DNA of 64,000 bases from contig CARVLU010000002.1 of the NCBI GenBank assembly GCA_949082785.1, positions 62,001 to 126,000 of the forward strand, given 5' to 3'. Below the pieces are notes generated by a model, which saw only the letters and a list, made by a program, of their open reading frames with translations, was not told the DNA's origin and searched no databases. Position numbers and translations under genes: made by a program. Origin of the DNA: an uncultured Alphaproteobacteria bacterium (GTDB lineage: Bacteria; Pseudomonadota; Alphaproteobacteria; Rs-D84). Positions 42,882-51,485 of this stretch are shown in pieces; position 1 is the first letter of the stretch; every line of letters begins with the position of its first letter.

Positions 42882-44660
42882 TTATTGCACGGCGATGTCT
42901 TCCAAAAAGAACTGTGCACTGACCCGTCCGTTGTATTCATTTTCCTTTAACCGGCCCAACATGATTGTTGTAGTGTTTGTGTTCATATCGTCCAGCAGAA
43001 AATTTCCAATCGGCGTTCCAACCAAATTAAATCCGACGAACGCCAATTGCGTCCCTGCGCGCGTCAGCACCGTCCCGCGCAAATGCGCCCCGCCCCCCAT
43101 GGTCACGGCGGATTTGACCGTCGCCCCATGCAGCGCCAGCATCGGTTCCGGATTTCCCTGGCCGAACGGTTCCAGCGATGATAATTTTTTGACCAAATTC
43201 ATATTGGCGCCCGCCGCATCAACCGACGCATCGACGACAATTTCTGGAACGGGCCGCTGGCCGTTTAACTGGGCGGACACCGCGTCTTCTAAAAACTTGC
43301 AAAAATCCTGTTCCCGGTCGGCGGGCAAAGTAAATCCCGCGGCGGCGGCGTGACCGCCACCTTCGCTGATGACACCGGCGGCCAGCGCATCGTGAATAAT
43401 CTGGCCCAAATCAACACCCGGGATAGACCGGCCCGAACCGTTAATCACCCCATCGCAACGCGTCGCAACGCACGACGGCAGATTATATTTATCCTTTAAC
43501 CGGCCGGCAATAATACCCATCACCCCGCCGTGCCAGTTGTCGCCGCATACAAACAGACTGCACCGGCCGGCATCGCATCCGTCGCGGGCCATATCGGCCG
43601 CCTGTAACATGATGGCGTTTTGGATATCGATGCGTTCCTGGTTCATTTTGTGCAATTTATTAGCCAAGTCATACGCAATCAGCGCATTATCCGTCAGCAA
43701 TAATTCCAACGCCGGCGCCGCCGAATCCAAACGTCCCGCCGCATTCAAACGCGGCCCAATCGCAAAGCCCGCCGCATAAACGGACGGCTTTTTAATGCCC
43801 GCGATTTCCATTAATACGCGCAGCCCCAGGTTTTGCCGCAATCCCATGACTTTCAGCCCCGTCGTCACAAACGCGCGGTTTAATTCCACCAGCGGCATTG
43901 TGTCGCAAATGGTCCCTAGTGCCACCAAATCCATATAATTCAGCAGATTTATCCCATCCAGCGCCGCATGTAATTGCGCGTTCAGTGGTCGCGATTTTAA
44001 TTCGCGGTTCACCGCAACCAATGTCAAAAACGCAACCCCAACGCCCGCCATGTACGACAACCCCGACGTATCGTCGCCGCGTTTGGGATTAACAACCGCA
44101 TCGGCGGCGGGCAACGTAACATCGGGCGAATGATGGTCGGTTACAACCACACGCATCCCCAGCTGCTTGGCACGCTGCACCTCTGCCAGGCCACTGATGC
44201 CGCAATCAACGGTAATCAGCAATCGCGCACCGGCCGCCGCAATTTCTTCGACGGCGGCGATGTTTAACCCGTACCCTTCGCCTTCGCGGGTGGGCAAATG
44301 CCAAATCACGTCCGCCCCAATCGCCCGCAGATATTTTACAAAAATCGCGGTTGACGTTATGCCGTCCACGTCGTAATCGCCGTAAATGGCAATTTTATCC
44401 CCGGATTCAATGGCATCTGCAATCACGGCCGCCGCCGCGTCCATATCCCGCAACACAGACGGGTCCGGCATGTATTCCTTGATACTGGGGTTTAAAAATT
44501 TTTCACGCGCCGCATCCGTTGTAATACCGCGGCCCAACAAAATATTTCGCAGTAATGTATCCGTATCCGCCGTAATGTCCAAACCGTTATTTTCTGCACC
44601 AGGATACGCCGCCACAACCCATGCCCTGCCCAGCATGGATTTTTCTACTATCTTTCTCAC
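42882..44660 (-). CDS. recJ: single-stranded-DNA exonuclease RecJ
   Basis: 5'-3' exonuclease used in recombination and mismatch repair. 592 residues, GTG start at 44660. IAIYGDYDVDGITSTAIFVKYL, LLITVDCGISG, VVVTDHHSPDVTLPAADAVVNPKR (DHH) and GPRLNAAGRLDSA are diagnostic; DHHA1 (SEGGGHAAAAGFTLP) and the OB-like tail follow. Co-oriented with nrnA nine bases away. Confidence 0.94.
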   Translation of the reverse strand: MRKIVEKSMLGRAWVVAAYPGAENNGLDITADTDTLLRNILLGRGITTDAAREKFLNPSIKEYMPDPSVLRDMDAAAAVIADAIESGDKIAIYGDYDVDGITSTAIFVKYLRAIGADVIWHLPTREGEGYGLNIAAVEEIAAAGARLLITVDCGISGLAEVQRAKQLGMRVVVTDHHSPDVTLPAADAVVNPKRGDDTSGLSYMAGVGVAFLTLVAVNRELKSRPLNAQLHAALDGINLLNYMDLVALGTICDTMPLVELNRAFVTTGLKVMGLRQNLGLRVLMEIAGIKKPSVYAAGFAIGPRLNAAGRLDSAAPALELLLTDNALIAYDLANKLHKMNQERIDIQNAIMLQAADMARDGCDAGRCSLFVCGDNWHGGVMGIIAGRLKDKYNLPSCVATRCDGVINGSGRSIPGVDLGQIIHDALAAGVISEGGGHAAAAGFTLPADREQDFCKFLEDAVSAQLNGQRPVPEIVVDASVDAAGANMNLVKKLSSLEPFGQGNPEPMLALHGATVKSAVTMGGGAHLRGTVLTRAGTQLAFVGFNLVGTPIGNFLLDDMNTNTTTIMLGRLKENEYNGRVSAQFFLEDIAVQ

Positions 44661-44701
44661 GCTTATCTCTTTTTTATTATCAGATTTATTATAATCAAAA
44701 A

Positions 44702-46327
44702 TTATTCAAATAGCAACGGCAGGATACTATCAAGAATTTTTCCCGTTGTCGGAACCGCGTTCCAGGCCGCCGTACGCAACCCGAATGAATCCTGGGTCCC
44801 CTTTGGTTCGTCCAGAACAACCAAAATTGTGTATTGCGGCGCATGTGCCGGAAAGATTCCAGCAAACGCCGTCAAATTCTTTTTCCGGTCGATTTTCCCG
44901 TTCACACGCTTTTCCGCGGTGGCGGTTTTACCCCCGATTTGAATGCCGGAAATGCGGGCCTTTTTACCACTGGTTTCTTCGGCGATGCGCACCATGATGC
45001 CGCGCAGTTTGGCCGAAATATCATCGGAAATCACGCGATTGCCGCGCACAGCACCAACATTGCGCCGCAACAGCGTCGGGTAAATATAAATCCCGCCATT
45101 TGTCATTGCGTTGACCGCCAACAACAGGTGCATCGGCGTGACAGAAATCCCATGCCCAAACGCGACCGTCGCGCGTTCAACCGGCCCCCACTTAATCGGC
45201 ATTAACGTGCGTTCGGTGCGCCCGAATTCCAATTCCAGCGGTTCGTCCAGATGGATGCGACTGAAAAATTCCTTTTGCGCGCCGTCGGGTAAATCCAGCG
45301 CAATCTGCGCACTGCCCGCGTTACAGGAATGCAACATAATTTCTTCGACTGTTAAATTCGGACGCGGCGGTTTGAAACTGCGCACATCGCCGATTTTCGC
45401 GGCCGTGCGCCCAAACTTGTCAAGGATTTTGTACGCTTCCTTGATATAATATTCGCGGTTTATGCCGTTTTCAAACGCCATGGCGGTGTTAAAAACCTTG
45501 AAAATAGACCCCATTTCGTACACACCGCGCAGCGGGGCAAACATGCGGTGACTGGACGGGTCCGCCCGCAGGTTTTCCGGGTCAAAATCCGGCAACGATA
45601 CCATCGCAACCATTTCACCCGTACGCGAATTCATCAACATGCCCATCGCGCCCTTGGCCTGGTACTTTTGCATGGCGGCCGACAATTGTTCGTAAAACAC
45701 GGACTGTACACGTGAATCCAGCGACAATCGCAATGGGTCTTTGTTTTCGCGCAGATATTTGTCGTATGTTCGTTCGGCCCCTTCTAACCCGGTGCCATCA
45801 TTGCCAACAAACCCGACAACATGCGAAAACAGGCGGCGTTTCGGATACCGGCGGGTTTGCACCGGTTCGATATCCAACCCGGGCAACTTGGCCTGGGTAA
45901 TCATGTCACGCTGAAAATCGGTGGCCAATTTTTTGACATAGATAAACCGCCGCTGGGAATTAACCAGTTTCAGTGCATCGGCCAACGTGTATTCGTACGG
46001 CAACGCCTGGTGAATCAGACGCGCGACGGCGTCCCGGTCTTTGACCTGGGGCGGGCGCAGAGTGATGTGGCCCGACATCACATTTTTGGCCAATATGTCG
46101 CCATTGCGGTCCACAATATCGGCGCGCGCAACCGCCCATGCGGCCGCCCCACCCCCGCGACGCGCGCGGTCTGTCCCCTGAATCCCCAGGTACAGGGTTT
46201 TTATCACAAAAATCGAAAACGCAATTACAAACAAAGAATAAACAAAACGCAACCGTCCGCGCGCCGTTCGGTCCCCGCCCATGCGCCCAAATCCGTTTTT
46301 GAAAATATCCTTGCCTACTTCGAACAT
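44702..46327 (-). CDS. ftsI: septal peptidoglycan transpeptidase FtsI (PBP3-like)
   Basis: 541 residues: N-terminal transmembrane helix, pedestal domain (VDRNGDILAKNV), then the transpeptidase. The Ser nucleophile is in GSIFKVF (SxxK, about 275); SCN is in HSCNAGSAQ (about 330). The third motif, normally KTGT, reads GGKTATAEK (about 465), so Gly is replaced by Ala. Its ATG overlaps the ftsL stop (TAATG), the usual dcw arrangement; the rest of the dcw cluster is not here. Confidence 0.9.
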   Translation of the reverse strand: MFEVGKDIFKNGFGRMGGDRTARGRLRFVYSLFVIAFSIFVIKTLYLGIQGTDRARRGGGAAAWAVARADIVDRNGDILAKNVMSGHITLRPPQVKDRDAVARLIHQALPYEYTLADALKLVNSQRRFIYVKKLATDFQRDMITQAKLPGLDIEPVQTRRYPKRRLFSHVVGFVGNDGTGLEGAERTYDKYLRENKDPLRLSLDSRVQSVFYEQLSAAMQKYQAKGAMGMLMNSRTGEMVAMVSLPDFDPENLRADPSSHRMFAPLRGVYEMGSIFKVFNTAMAFENGINREYYIKEAYKILDKFGRTAAKIGDVRSFKPPRPNLTVEEIMLHSCNAGSAQIALDLPDGAQKEFFSRIHLDEPLELEFGRTERTLMPIKWGPVERATVAFGHGISVTPMHLLLAVNAMTNGGIYIYPTLLRRNVGAVRGNRVISDDISAKLRGIMVRIAEETSGKKARISGIQIGGKTATAEKRVNGKIDRKKNLTAFAGIFPAHAPQYTILVVLDEPKGTQDSFGLRTAAWNAVPTTGKILDSILPLLFE

Positions 46328-46617
46328 TATAATTCTTTGATGGGTAAATCCGTGATTGCGATTGCTTTTTGGAAACTGATGACTTCGGCGCGGGGATGAA
46401 TGCTGACCACCAGATTACGCAAAATTTCCGGCCGGACATAGGATGCGAAATTCGCCGCCGCAACGGCCGTTTCCTGTTGTGTTTTGACGATGTCTGCGCG
46501 AACGCGGGCGCGCGTCTTGTTCTGGACGCGGTAACACACCTGCAAACCGGCGGTCAACATCAACACCCCCATCGCCAGGCCAATTCCCCACTGAAACATT
46601 TTTTCGTCTTCGTTCAT
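46327..46617 (-). CDS. ftsL: FtsL-like cell-division protein
   Basis: A 96-residue protein from ATG 46617 with a short cytoplasmic start, one transmembrane helix (MFQWGIGLAMGVLMLTAGLQV) and a coiled periplasmic part. Size, topology and the stop-start overlap with ftsI support FtsL; sequence conservation in this family is low, so the name rests largely on context. Confidence 0.65.
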   Translation of the reverse strand: MNEDEKMFQWGIGLAMGVLMLTAGLQVCYRVQNKTRARVRADIVKTQQETAVAAANFASYVRPEILRNLVVSIHPRAEVISFQKAIAITDLPIKEL

Positions 46618-46656
46618 TGCGTCCCAACCCCACAATTATATATCGAACACAGTTTA

Positions 46657-47019
46657 TCATAAATTCTGTAAAAAACGAATCATAGAATTCACGCCGCCCA
46701 GTCTGCCCGTCCCCAGATTCAGGTCCAGTGCGGCGAATTGACCCGACAAATCCATGTCGCGAATTTCATTTGGCGTTTTGCCATCGACCATCGCAACCAA
46801 AATCGCCACAATCCCCCGCACCAGCGCCGAATCGGCCCGGGCAAAGAAATGATTACCCACGCGGCAAATATCAACCCGCGATGCGCACCCGGCAATTTCA
46901 TGGCACACCGCCCCATCGGGCACCGGGGCCAAACGCGCCCCCAAATCCATCACGATTTCCAACCGCATCACCGGGTCGGTTGTGATTTCCAATAAATTCT
47001 TGATTTCCGCGTAATTCAT
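46657..47019 (-). CDS. sufE: sulfur acceptor SufE
   Basis: Accepts persulfide from SufS and passes it to SufB. 120 residues from ATG 47019 (RBS GGGGGAC). The acceptor Cys lies in the conserved HEIAGCASRVDI; RADSALVRGIVAILVAMVDGKTPNEI and the late LGGVNSMI are typical. Last gene of sufS-sufT-sufE. Confidence 0.93.
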   Translation of the reverse strand: MNYAEIKNLLEITTDPVMRLEIVMDLGARLAPVPDGAVCHEIAGCASRVDICRVGNHFFARADSALVRGIVAILVAMVDGKTPNEIRDMDLSGQFAALDLNLGTGRLGGVNSMIRFLQNL

Positions 47020-47029
47020 ATGTCCCCCG

Positions 47030-47344
47030 TTACCATCCGGCATCGGTTAAATCCAAATCCAAACGCGCCGCGTCCGACATGCGCGATAAATCCCATGGCG
47101 GGTCCCAGACCAAATCCACCCGAACCGGCACACCCCCCGTCACCATTTCAACCGACGATTTCACCTGGGCCAGCAAATCTTCCATCATGGGACACGTGGG
47201 ACTGGTGAACGTCATGGTTAACACAACCGCGTCCGGTTCAATCGCAATATCGTATATCAACCCCAAATCCCAAATGTTAACCGGGATTTCCGGGTCAAAG
47301 ACCGTCTTTAACGCCGCAATAATATCTTCTTTGGTAAATGCCAT
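47030..47344 (-). CDS. sufT: SufT/MIP18-family Fe-S maturation protein
   Basis: 104 residues of the DUF59 (PaaD/MIP18) domain: ALKTVFDPEIPVNIWDLGLIYDI and the Cys loop TFTSPTCPMMEDLL. These proteins assist Fe-S cluster delivery. It lies one base after the sufS stop and 10 bp before sufE, so the three form an operon. Confidence 0.9.
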   Translation of the reverse strand: MAFTKEDIIAALKTVFDPEIPVNIWDLGLIYDIAIEPDAVVLTMTFTSPTCPMMEDLLAQVKSSVEMVTGGVPVRVDLVWDPPWDLSRMSDAARLDLDLTDAGW

Positions 47345-47345
47345 T

Positions 47346-48464
47346 TTATTTCACAATTTCCCCAATAATACGCACCGCATCGCGCATGTCATCCATCGTG
47401 TTCCAGGGACCGACCGAAATACGAATACTGCCCCCGATGTTCAGCGCCCGGTGAATCCATGTCGCGCACATATTTCCAACGCGCATACATAAATTGCGGG
47501 TCCCGGCAAACGCCCCGAAATCCAGAACGTGCATCCCATCCACGACCATGGATAATAATGCCGCATCGCGCGATGTCAATATTTTCACATGTGGCATTTT
47601 GGATAATTCGTCATGCAAATATGCAATCATTTCATGCGACCCGCCCCACGCGCGCCACGCATCGATGGCGGGCGGCAATCCCGCAATCTGGGTCAATGGT
47701 AATGTGCCGGCTTCGAATTTTTCGGGGGCCGCGTTTAATGTCCAATGCCCGTCGGGCAAAATCGTATTGACCATGCCGCCGCCAAATTTATCGGCGGGGA
47801 TGTCATCGGGATTTTTAATATACATCACGCCAACGCCGGTATCGGCCCCGATTTTGTGCCCGGAAAAGCACAGAAAATCACACCCCCACGCCGCAACATC
47901 AATCGGCGCGTGCGCAACGTATTGCGCCGCATCCACAATCGTGATAACGCGCGGATTTTTTGCGCGCGCCGCGCGCACAATCGCCGCCACATCTTGGGGG
48001 GCGCCCATAACATTGGACATCGCGGTAATAACCATAACATCGGCCGCCGGTACGCGCGCCGCATCAATATTATACGCATCATCCAGTGCGCACACCGTCA
48101 TATCGCACAGCCCCAAATTCGCCAGATTTTGCCATGGCATGCGCGCACTGTGATGGTCCAAATCGGACACCGCGACAACGGGTTTTGACGACGCAAACAC
48201 CGGCAATTGCCGGACCATACCCACAATGCGGTTCATGGCGTCGGTCGTACCGGACGTGAATACAATCTGATACGGGGCCGCATGAATCCATTCGCCGACG
48301 GTGCGCCGGGCATCGGCCACCATATTATCCACCGCGGCCACGCGCGCACAAATTCCGCGCCCGGCATTGGCATATTTATGACGTAAAAAATCGACCTGGG
48401 CATCAACCACCGCGGCCGGTTTCAGGGCCGATGCGGCTGCGTCTAAGTATATGATTTTATTCAT
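47346..48464 (-). CDS. sufS: cysteine desulfurase SufS
   Basis: PLP enzyme that mobilises sulfur from cysteine. From ATG 48464 it is 372 residues, somewhat short. IYLDAAASALKPAAVVDA is the start; SDLDHHSAR and VDAAQYVAHAPIDV bind PLP; the PLP Lys is in CFSGHKIGADTGVG; the catalytic Cys is in RVGNMCATWIHRAL. Residues linking these regions are shorter than in typical SufS. Confidence 0.92.
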   Translation of the reverse strand: MNKIIYLDAAASALKPAAVVDAQVDFLRHKYANAGRGICARVAAVDNMVADARRTVGEWIHAAPYQIVFTSGTTDAMNRIVGMVRQLPVFASSKPVVAVSDLDHHSARMPWQNLANLGLCDMTVCALDDAYNIDAARVPAADVMVITAMSNVMGAPQDVAAIVRAARAKNPRVITIVDAAQYVAHAPIDVAAWGCDFLCFSGHKIGADTGVGVMYIKNPDDIPADKFGGGMVNTILPDGHWTLNAAPEKFEAGTLPLTQIAGLPPAIDAWRAWGGSHEMIAYLHDELSKMPHVKILTSRDAALLSMVVDGMHVLDFGAFAGTRNLCMRVGNMCATWIHRALNIGGSIRISVGPWNTMDDMRDAVRIIGEIVK

Positions 48465-48536
48465 TTTATGTTTTCTCTTGCTTTTTATGACGATTATAAT
48501 ACACTCTTGCCAAATATCAATAAAAAGGAGAAAAAG

Positions 48537-48854
48537 ATGGCTTTGGAACATGCAAACGATGCAAATTTTTCGGACATGATTGCTGGCGGGATTACATTGG
48601 TGGATTTCTGGGCGTCTTGGTGCGGCCCATGCCAGATGTTTGGCCCCATTTTCGAAGCGGTTTCGAACAAATTTCCGGATGTCAAATTTGTGAAATTTGA
48701 AATCGACGAATCGAACCGCCGCACACCTGCGAAATTCGGCATTCGCAGTATCCCCAGCGTATTGGCGTTTAAAAACGGCGAAGTTATCGAAGCCCGCACC
48801 GGCCTGATGGATGCAGACACCCTGGCGGCGTGGGTCATGGAATTAAAAGGTTAA
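48537..48854 (+). CDS. trxA: thioredoxin
   Basis: 105-residue disulfide reductase. LVDFWASWCGPCQMFGPIF holds the WCGPC active site (about 31-35); the cis-Pro is in IRSIPSVLAF. Strong AAAAAGGAG RBS. The dksA-like ATG overlaps its stop as TAATG. Confidence 0.95.
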   Translation: MALEHANDANFSDMIAGGITLVDFWASWCGPCQMFGPIFEAVSNKFPDVKFVKFEIDESNRRTPAKFGIRSIPSVLAFKNGEVIEARTGLMDADTLAAWVMELKG

Positions 48855-49291
48855 TGACAATGGCGTCACAAGATTACAAGACATTGGAACTTGCGCCCAA
48901 ATACGTTCCGAAAAAATCGGAACCGTACATGTGTCCACAACACTTGGCGTATTTCTATCAGATTTTGACGGCCCAGCGTGACGAACTGATGCAGGACAGT
49001 GATTCTGTGCTGAACACCGTGCGTTTGGCCGAAAAGGCGGACACCGCCGGCGTCGGCGACGATTCGGACAAGGCAACGTTTGAACAAGAAATCACGATGA
49101 ATCTGCGCATGTCCCAGCGTGACAACAACCTGTTGCGTAAAATCAACGGCGCACTGGAACGCATGGAAAACGGCACATACGGATACAGTGTTGTGTCAGG
49201 TGATGAAATCGGTTTATCGCGTTTGATGGCACGCCCCCTGGCGACCATGACGGTCGAAGAACAGGAAGAATACGAAAGCCGCCGCGCATAA
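48854..49291 (+). CDS. dksA: DksA/TraR-family RNA polymerase-binding factor without zinc cysteines
   Basis: About 145 residues (ATG 48854 overlaps the trxA stop; ATG 48860 is an alternative). YVPKKSEPYMCPQHLAYFYQILTAQRDEL is the DksA start, followed by the coiled-coil tip with DDSDKATFEQE carrying the DxxDxA motif that reaches the polymerase active site. In the zinc-finger position NGTYGYSVVSGDEIGLSRL and ARPLATMTVEEQEEYE keep the framework but every Cys is replaced, so the protein should be zinc-independent. Confidence 0.87.
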   Translation: MTMASQDYKTLELAPKYVPKKSEPYMCPQHLAYFYQILTAQRDELMQDSDSVLNTVRLAEKADTAGVGDDSDKATFEQEITMNLRMSQRDNNLLRKINGALERMENGTYGYSVVSGDEIGLSRLMARPLATMTVEEQEEYESRRA

Positions 49292-49296
49292 AACAC

Positions 49297-49329
49297 AAAA
49301 AAATCCCGGGAATTCCCGGGATTTTTTAT
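49297..49329. terminator. bidirectional terminator
   Basis: Stem AAAATCCCGGGAA / TTCCCGGGATTTT with A and T runs; shared by dksA and the convergent cysteine-rich gene. Confidence 0.8.
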
Positions 49330-49692
49330 TCACAGCGCGCATGTCATGCACGACGTGTCGCCACTGGTTGCGGTTGTCGATAATTCATAGCACGAATACG
49401 TGACCTGCTGCGCTGCGCATGACGCATATGAAATTTCGTATTTGCCGGTGTTGTCACTGCCACTGCTGGTGTCGGTGCGCGTACATAAATCTTCGAACAC
49501 ACTGTATTGCCAACCACTGGGGCAAACTTTACGCGTCCCGGTTTTACCGGTCGGGCAACAATACTTAGTACAATTGGCCTGTTTCACGCATGTCGGCCCA
49601 TCCAGACATATCATGGGCAACGCCGCAAATGCGCCCCACCCCGGCCCGATTATCGCCAGCGCCGCGATTTTAAACATATGATTTCTTTTCAT
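49330..49692 (-). CDS. small secreted cysteine-rich protein (leader-controlled group)
   Basis: A 120-residue exported protein, ATG 49692, RBS AAAAGGAACGGG. Signal peptide MKRNHMFKIAALAIIGPGWG with AFA cleavage. Mature part: CLDGPTCVKQANCTKYCC, then SSGSDNTGKYEISYASC, the group pattern, here followed by 20 more residues with further Cys (TSCMTCAL). Its leader (49693-49950) is the fourth attenuator copy. Function unknown. Confidence 0.7.
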   Translation of the reverse strand: MKRNHMFKIAALAIIGPGWGAFAALPMICLDGPTCVKQANCTKYCCPTGKTGTRKVCPSGWQYSVFEDLCTRTDTSSGSDNTGKYEISYASCAAQQVTYSCYELSTTATSGDTSCMTCAL

Positions 49693-49950
49693 TTCCCGTT
49701 CCTTTTTTGGTTAAAAGAAAAAACCGCCAAAGGCATGGCGGTCGGGGATTTGAAAAATCATACACAAAAATGACCCTGTGACTTTTGGACGCCGGGGCGC
49801 CCTTATAATCACAGATCCCCGACCAAATAACAGTCGGGTCAATAAAACACACGGTGCAAAAACATGCACCGACGTTTTGTCGGATTACGACACATCACTG
49901 CGCCGTTTGTGTATGGGATTTTCAAGTCCCAGAAGCCAACATCCCTGTTG
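49693..49950 (-). promoter_or_regulatory. attenuator-type leader RNA, copy D
   Basis: Hairpin 1 CAACA/TGTTG (49937-49950), hairpin 2 TGGGA/TCCCA (49914-49931), an extra long region, switching hairpin CCCGAC/GTCGGG (49818-49838), then second X (ATCCCCGACC, complement of 49740-49749) overlapping the terminator CCGCC/GGCGG with a T run (49715-49742). It is the most divergent copy in sequence but keeps the order and the base-pairing logic. Confidence 0.55.
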
Positions 49951-49962
49951 TCCTTCGGATAT

Positions 49963-49991
49963 ACTATAAAATATACGGGATAAAAAAACAA
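49963..49991 (-). promoter_or_regulatory. promoter of leader D
   Basis: Minus strand TTGTTT (49986-49991), 17-bp spacer, TATAGT (49963-49968). Its -35 lies in the T run of the tatA terminator. Confidence 0.5.
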
Positions 49992-50011
49992 GTGCGGCGA
50001 TGGCCGCACCT
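49982..50011 (-). terminator. tatA terminator
   Basis: Minus-strand stem GGTGCGGC / GCCGCACT followed by seven T. Confidence 0.8.
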
Positions 50012-50036
50012 GGGAAAAAATCAAATCAATCCGTCT

Positions 50037-50336
50037 TTATTTGGATTTGCGCGGCGCGCGTTTGGACGCGGGCTTTGGCGCGGATTTTTTTGCTGACACC
50101 TGCGCGGATTTTGGCGCAGATTTTTTTGTCGCCGCACTTTTGTTCGCCCGACGCTTGGCCGATGCGGCCCCCTGTTGAACGGCGGCGCTGGCGCTGTCCT
50201 TGGTTTCCTTGATTTCTTTCTTAAAGATATTTATACCGTTGGCCAAATTCTTCATCAATGTCGGAATTTTATTGTGGCCGAACAAAATCAGAACCAACAC
50301 GACAATTAAAAGAATTTCCCAAAAACCTGCTCTCAT
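50037..50336 (-). CDS. tatA: twin-arginine translocase subunit TatA
   Basis: 99 residues: transmembrane helix FWEILLIVVLVLILFGHNKIP with the conserved FG hinge and KIP, amphipathic helix LMKNLANGINIFKKEI, then a long Ala/Lys/Ser-rich tail. It lies 22 bp after the SPOR-domain gene, away from tatBC. Confidence 0.9.
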   Translation of the reverse strand: MRAGFWEILLIVVLVLILFGHNKIPTLMKNLANGINIFKKEIKETKDSASAAVQQGAASAKRRANKSAATKKSAPKSAQVSAKKSAPKPASKRAPRKSK

Positions 50337-50358
50337 TTTATATCTCCGTAATCAAAAA

Positions 50359-51159
50359 TTATTTCGCGACATAGCAATCCACGCCGTCCGATTTCGCATT
50401 GCGGCAAAATCCACCCGCCGCGGCGGAATCCGCAAACGCGATACGCAATCTGTATGTTGTGGTCCCGTTCGGCAATACCGCGGCCAAGATGACAAATTGT
50501 TTGCCGGCAAACAAATTCTGATGACCGGCGCGAATCTGACGTTCGGCCTTTTCCGCCAATTCACGGGTGCTGTACGAACCGAACTGCACGTACCAGCTGC
50601 CACGGGCAACCTGGGGTTTGGGCGCGGGCTTTTTCGCGGCGGGCTTTGCGGTTGTGGCCGGCTTTTTCGTGGCGGGTTTGGCCGCCGGTTTCGCGGTCGG
50701 CTTTGGCGCGGGCGCAACCTGGTCGGGTTTGAATGTTACATCGGCGCGGTCTGCGACAACGCGCACGGGAACGCCCGGTGTTGCATTGCTGGGCTGGGCG
50801 GCCGGGGCCGGTGCGGGTTGAACCGGCGCGGGCGCGACCACTTCGACCGGGGCGACAACCGGCGCGGGTACCGGGGCCGGTGACGGATTTTCCGGTGCGG
50901 CCGGCGCAACCGCCGCGCCATCAACCGTTACAATTTCCGGCGCATCCAAATCAATTTCAATCGACGAACGGGAATCCGACCCGATGGTACGAATAATGAC
51001 ATAGGTCGCCAGAATAATCACCAGCACGCCAACCCCCAACAGCAACCACGGCTTTTTCGGGCGCGGGGCGGCAAACGGCGCGGCATCCGGCAATGCGTCC
51101 AATGTGCTGTCATCTTCTAAATCTAATAAATCCAAGTTGGCATCCATATCGTTATTCAT
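50359..51159 (-). CDS. membrane-anchored SPOR-domain protein
   Basis: 266 residues from ATG 51159 (RBS GGGGGAC). Acidic cytoplasmic start, one transmembrane helix (PWLLLGVGVLVIILATYVII, about 38-57), a Pro/Ala/Val-rich periplasmic linker, and a C-terminal SPOR domain (WYVQFGSYSTRELAEKAERQI..YRLRIAF) that binds denuded septal peptidoglycan. Topology is like FtsN or DedD; a division or envelope role is inferred. Confidence 0.8.
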   Translation of the reverse strand: MNNDMDANLDLLDLEDDSTLDALPDAAPFAAPRPKKPWLLLGVGVLVIILATYVIIRTIGSDSRSSIEIDLDAPEIVTVDGAAVAPAAPENPSPAPVPAPVVAPVEVVAPAPVQPAPAPAAQPSNATPGVPVRVVADRADVTFKPDQVAPAPKPTAKPAAKPATKKPATTAKPAAKKPAPKPQVARGSWYVQFGSYSTRELAEKAERQIRAGHQNLFAGKQFVILAAVLPNGTTTYRLRIAFADSAAAGGFCRNAKSDGVDCYVAK

Positions 51160-51265
51160 AACGTCCCCCATAAATTCTGTGATTGCATTATACCACAAAA
51201 AATCGCACACACCAAATGAATATCCGCGAAAATAACAGGCGGCGCAAAACGCGCCGCCCCAAACT

Positions 51266-51403
51266 TTATTTTGGCATCTGGCCGAAATTCGGCGGAACAA
51301 TCAACTTGTGATTTTGTTCCACAATCGGTTCAACTTCGCATTTGTGACAGCATCCCGCAACGGACAGCACCGCCAAAACGCCAACGATTAAAAATTTGTT
51401 CAT
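51266..51403 (-). CDS. tiny lipoprotein
   Basis: 45 residues from ATG 51403 (RBS AGGGGGA): MNKFLIVGVLAVLSVAGCCH has a lipobox VAGC, leaving a 27-residue mature peptide with CxxC-like Cys and the tail IVPPNFGQMPK. Below the usual gene-calling size. It follows thrS on the same strand. Confidence 0.6.
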   Translation of the reverse strand: MNKFLIVGVLAVLSVAGCCHKCEVEPIVEQNHKLIVPPNFGQMPK

Positions 51404-51485
51404 GGTCATATCCCCCTGATGCACATTATATATATGTGCGGCGCCCGGGGAAAGAATAAAAAATTCCCACCCCGGCGCGGCGCAT

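Noticed and set aside
49914..49931. Hairpin 2 of leader D resembles the tRNA-Phe anticodon arm (GGGACTTGAAAATCCC against GGGACTGAAAATCCC).
   Set aside because: The loop has an extra base, there is no D arm, T arm or acceptor stem around it, and the other three leaders lack the likeness. Probably chance, though mimicry cannot be excluded.
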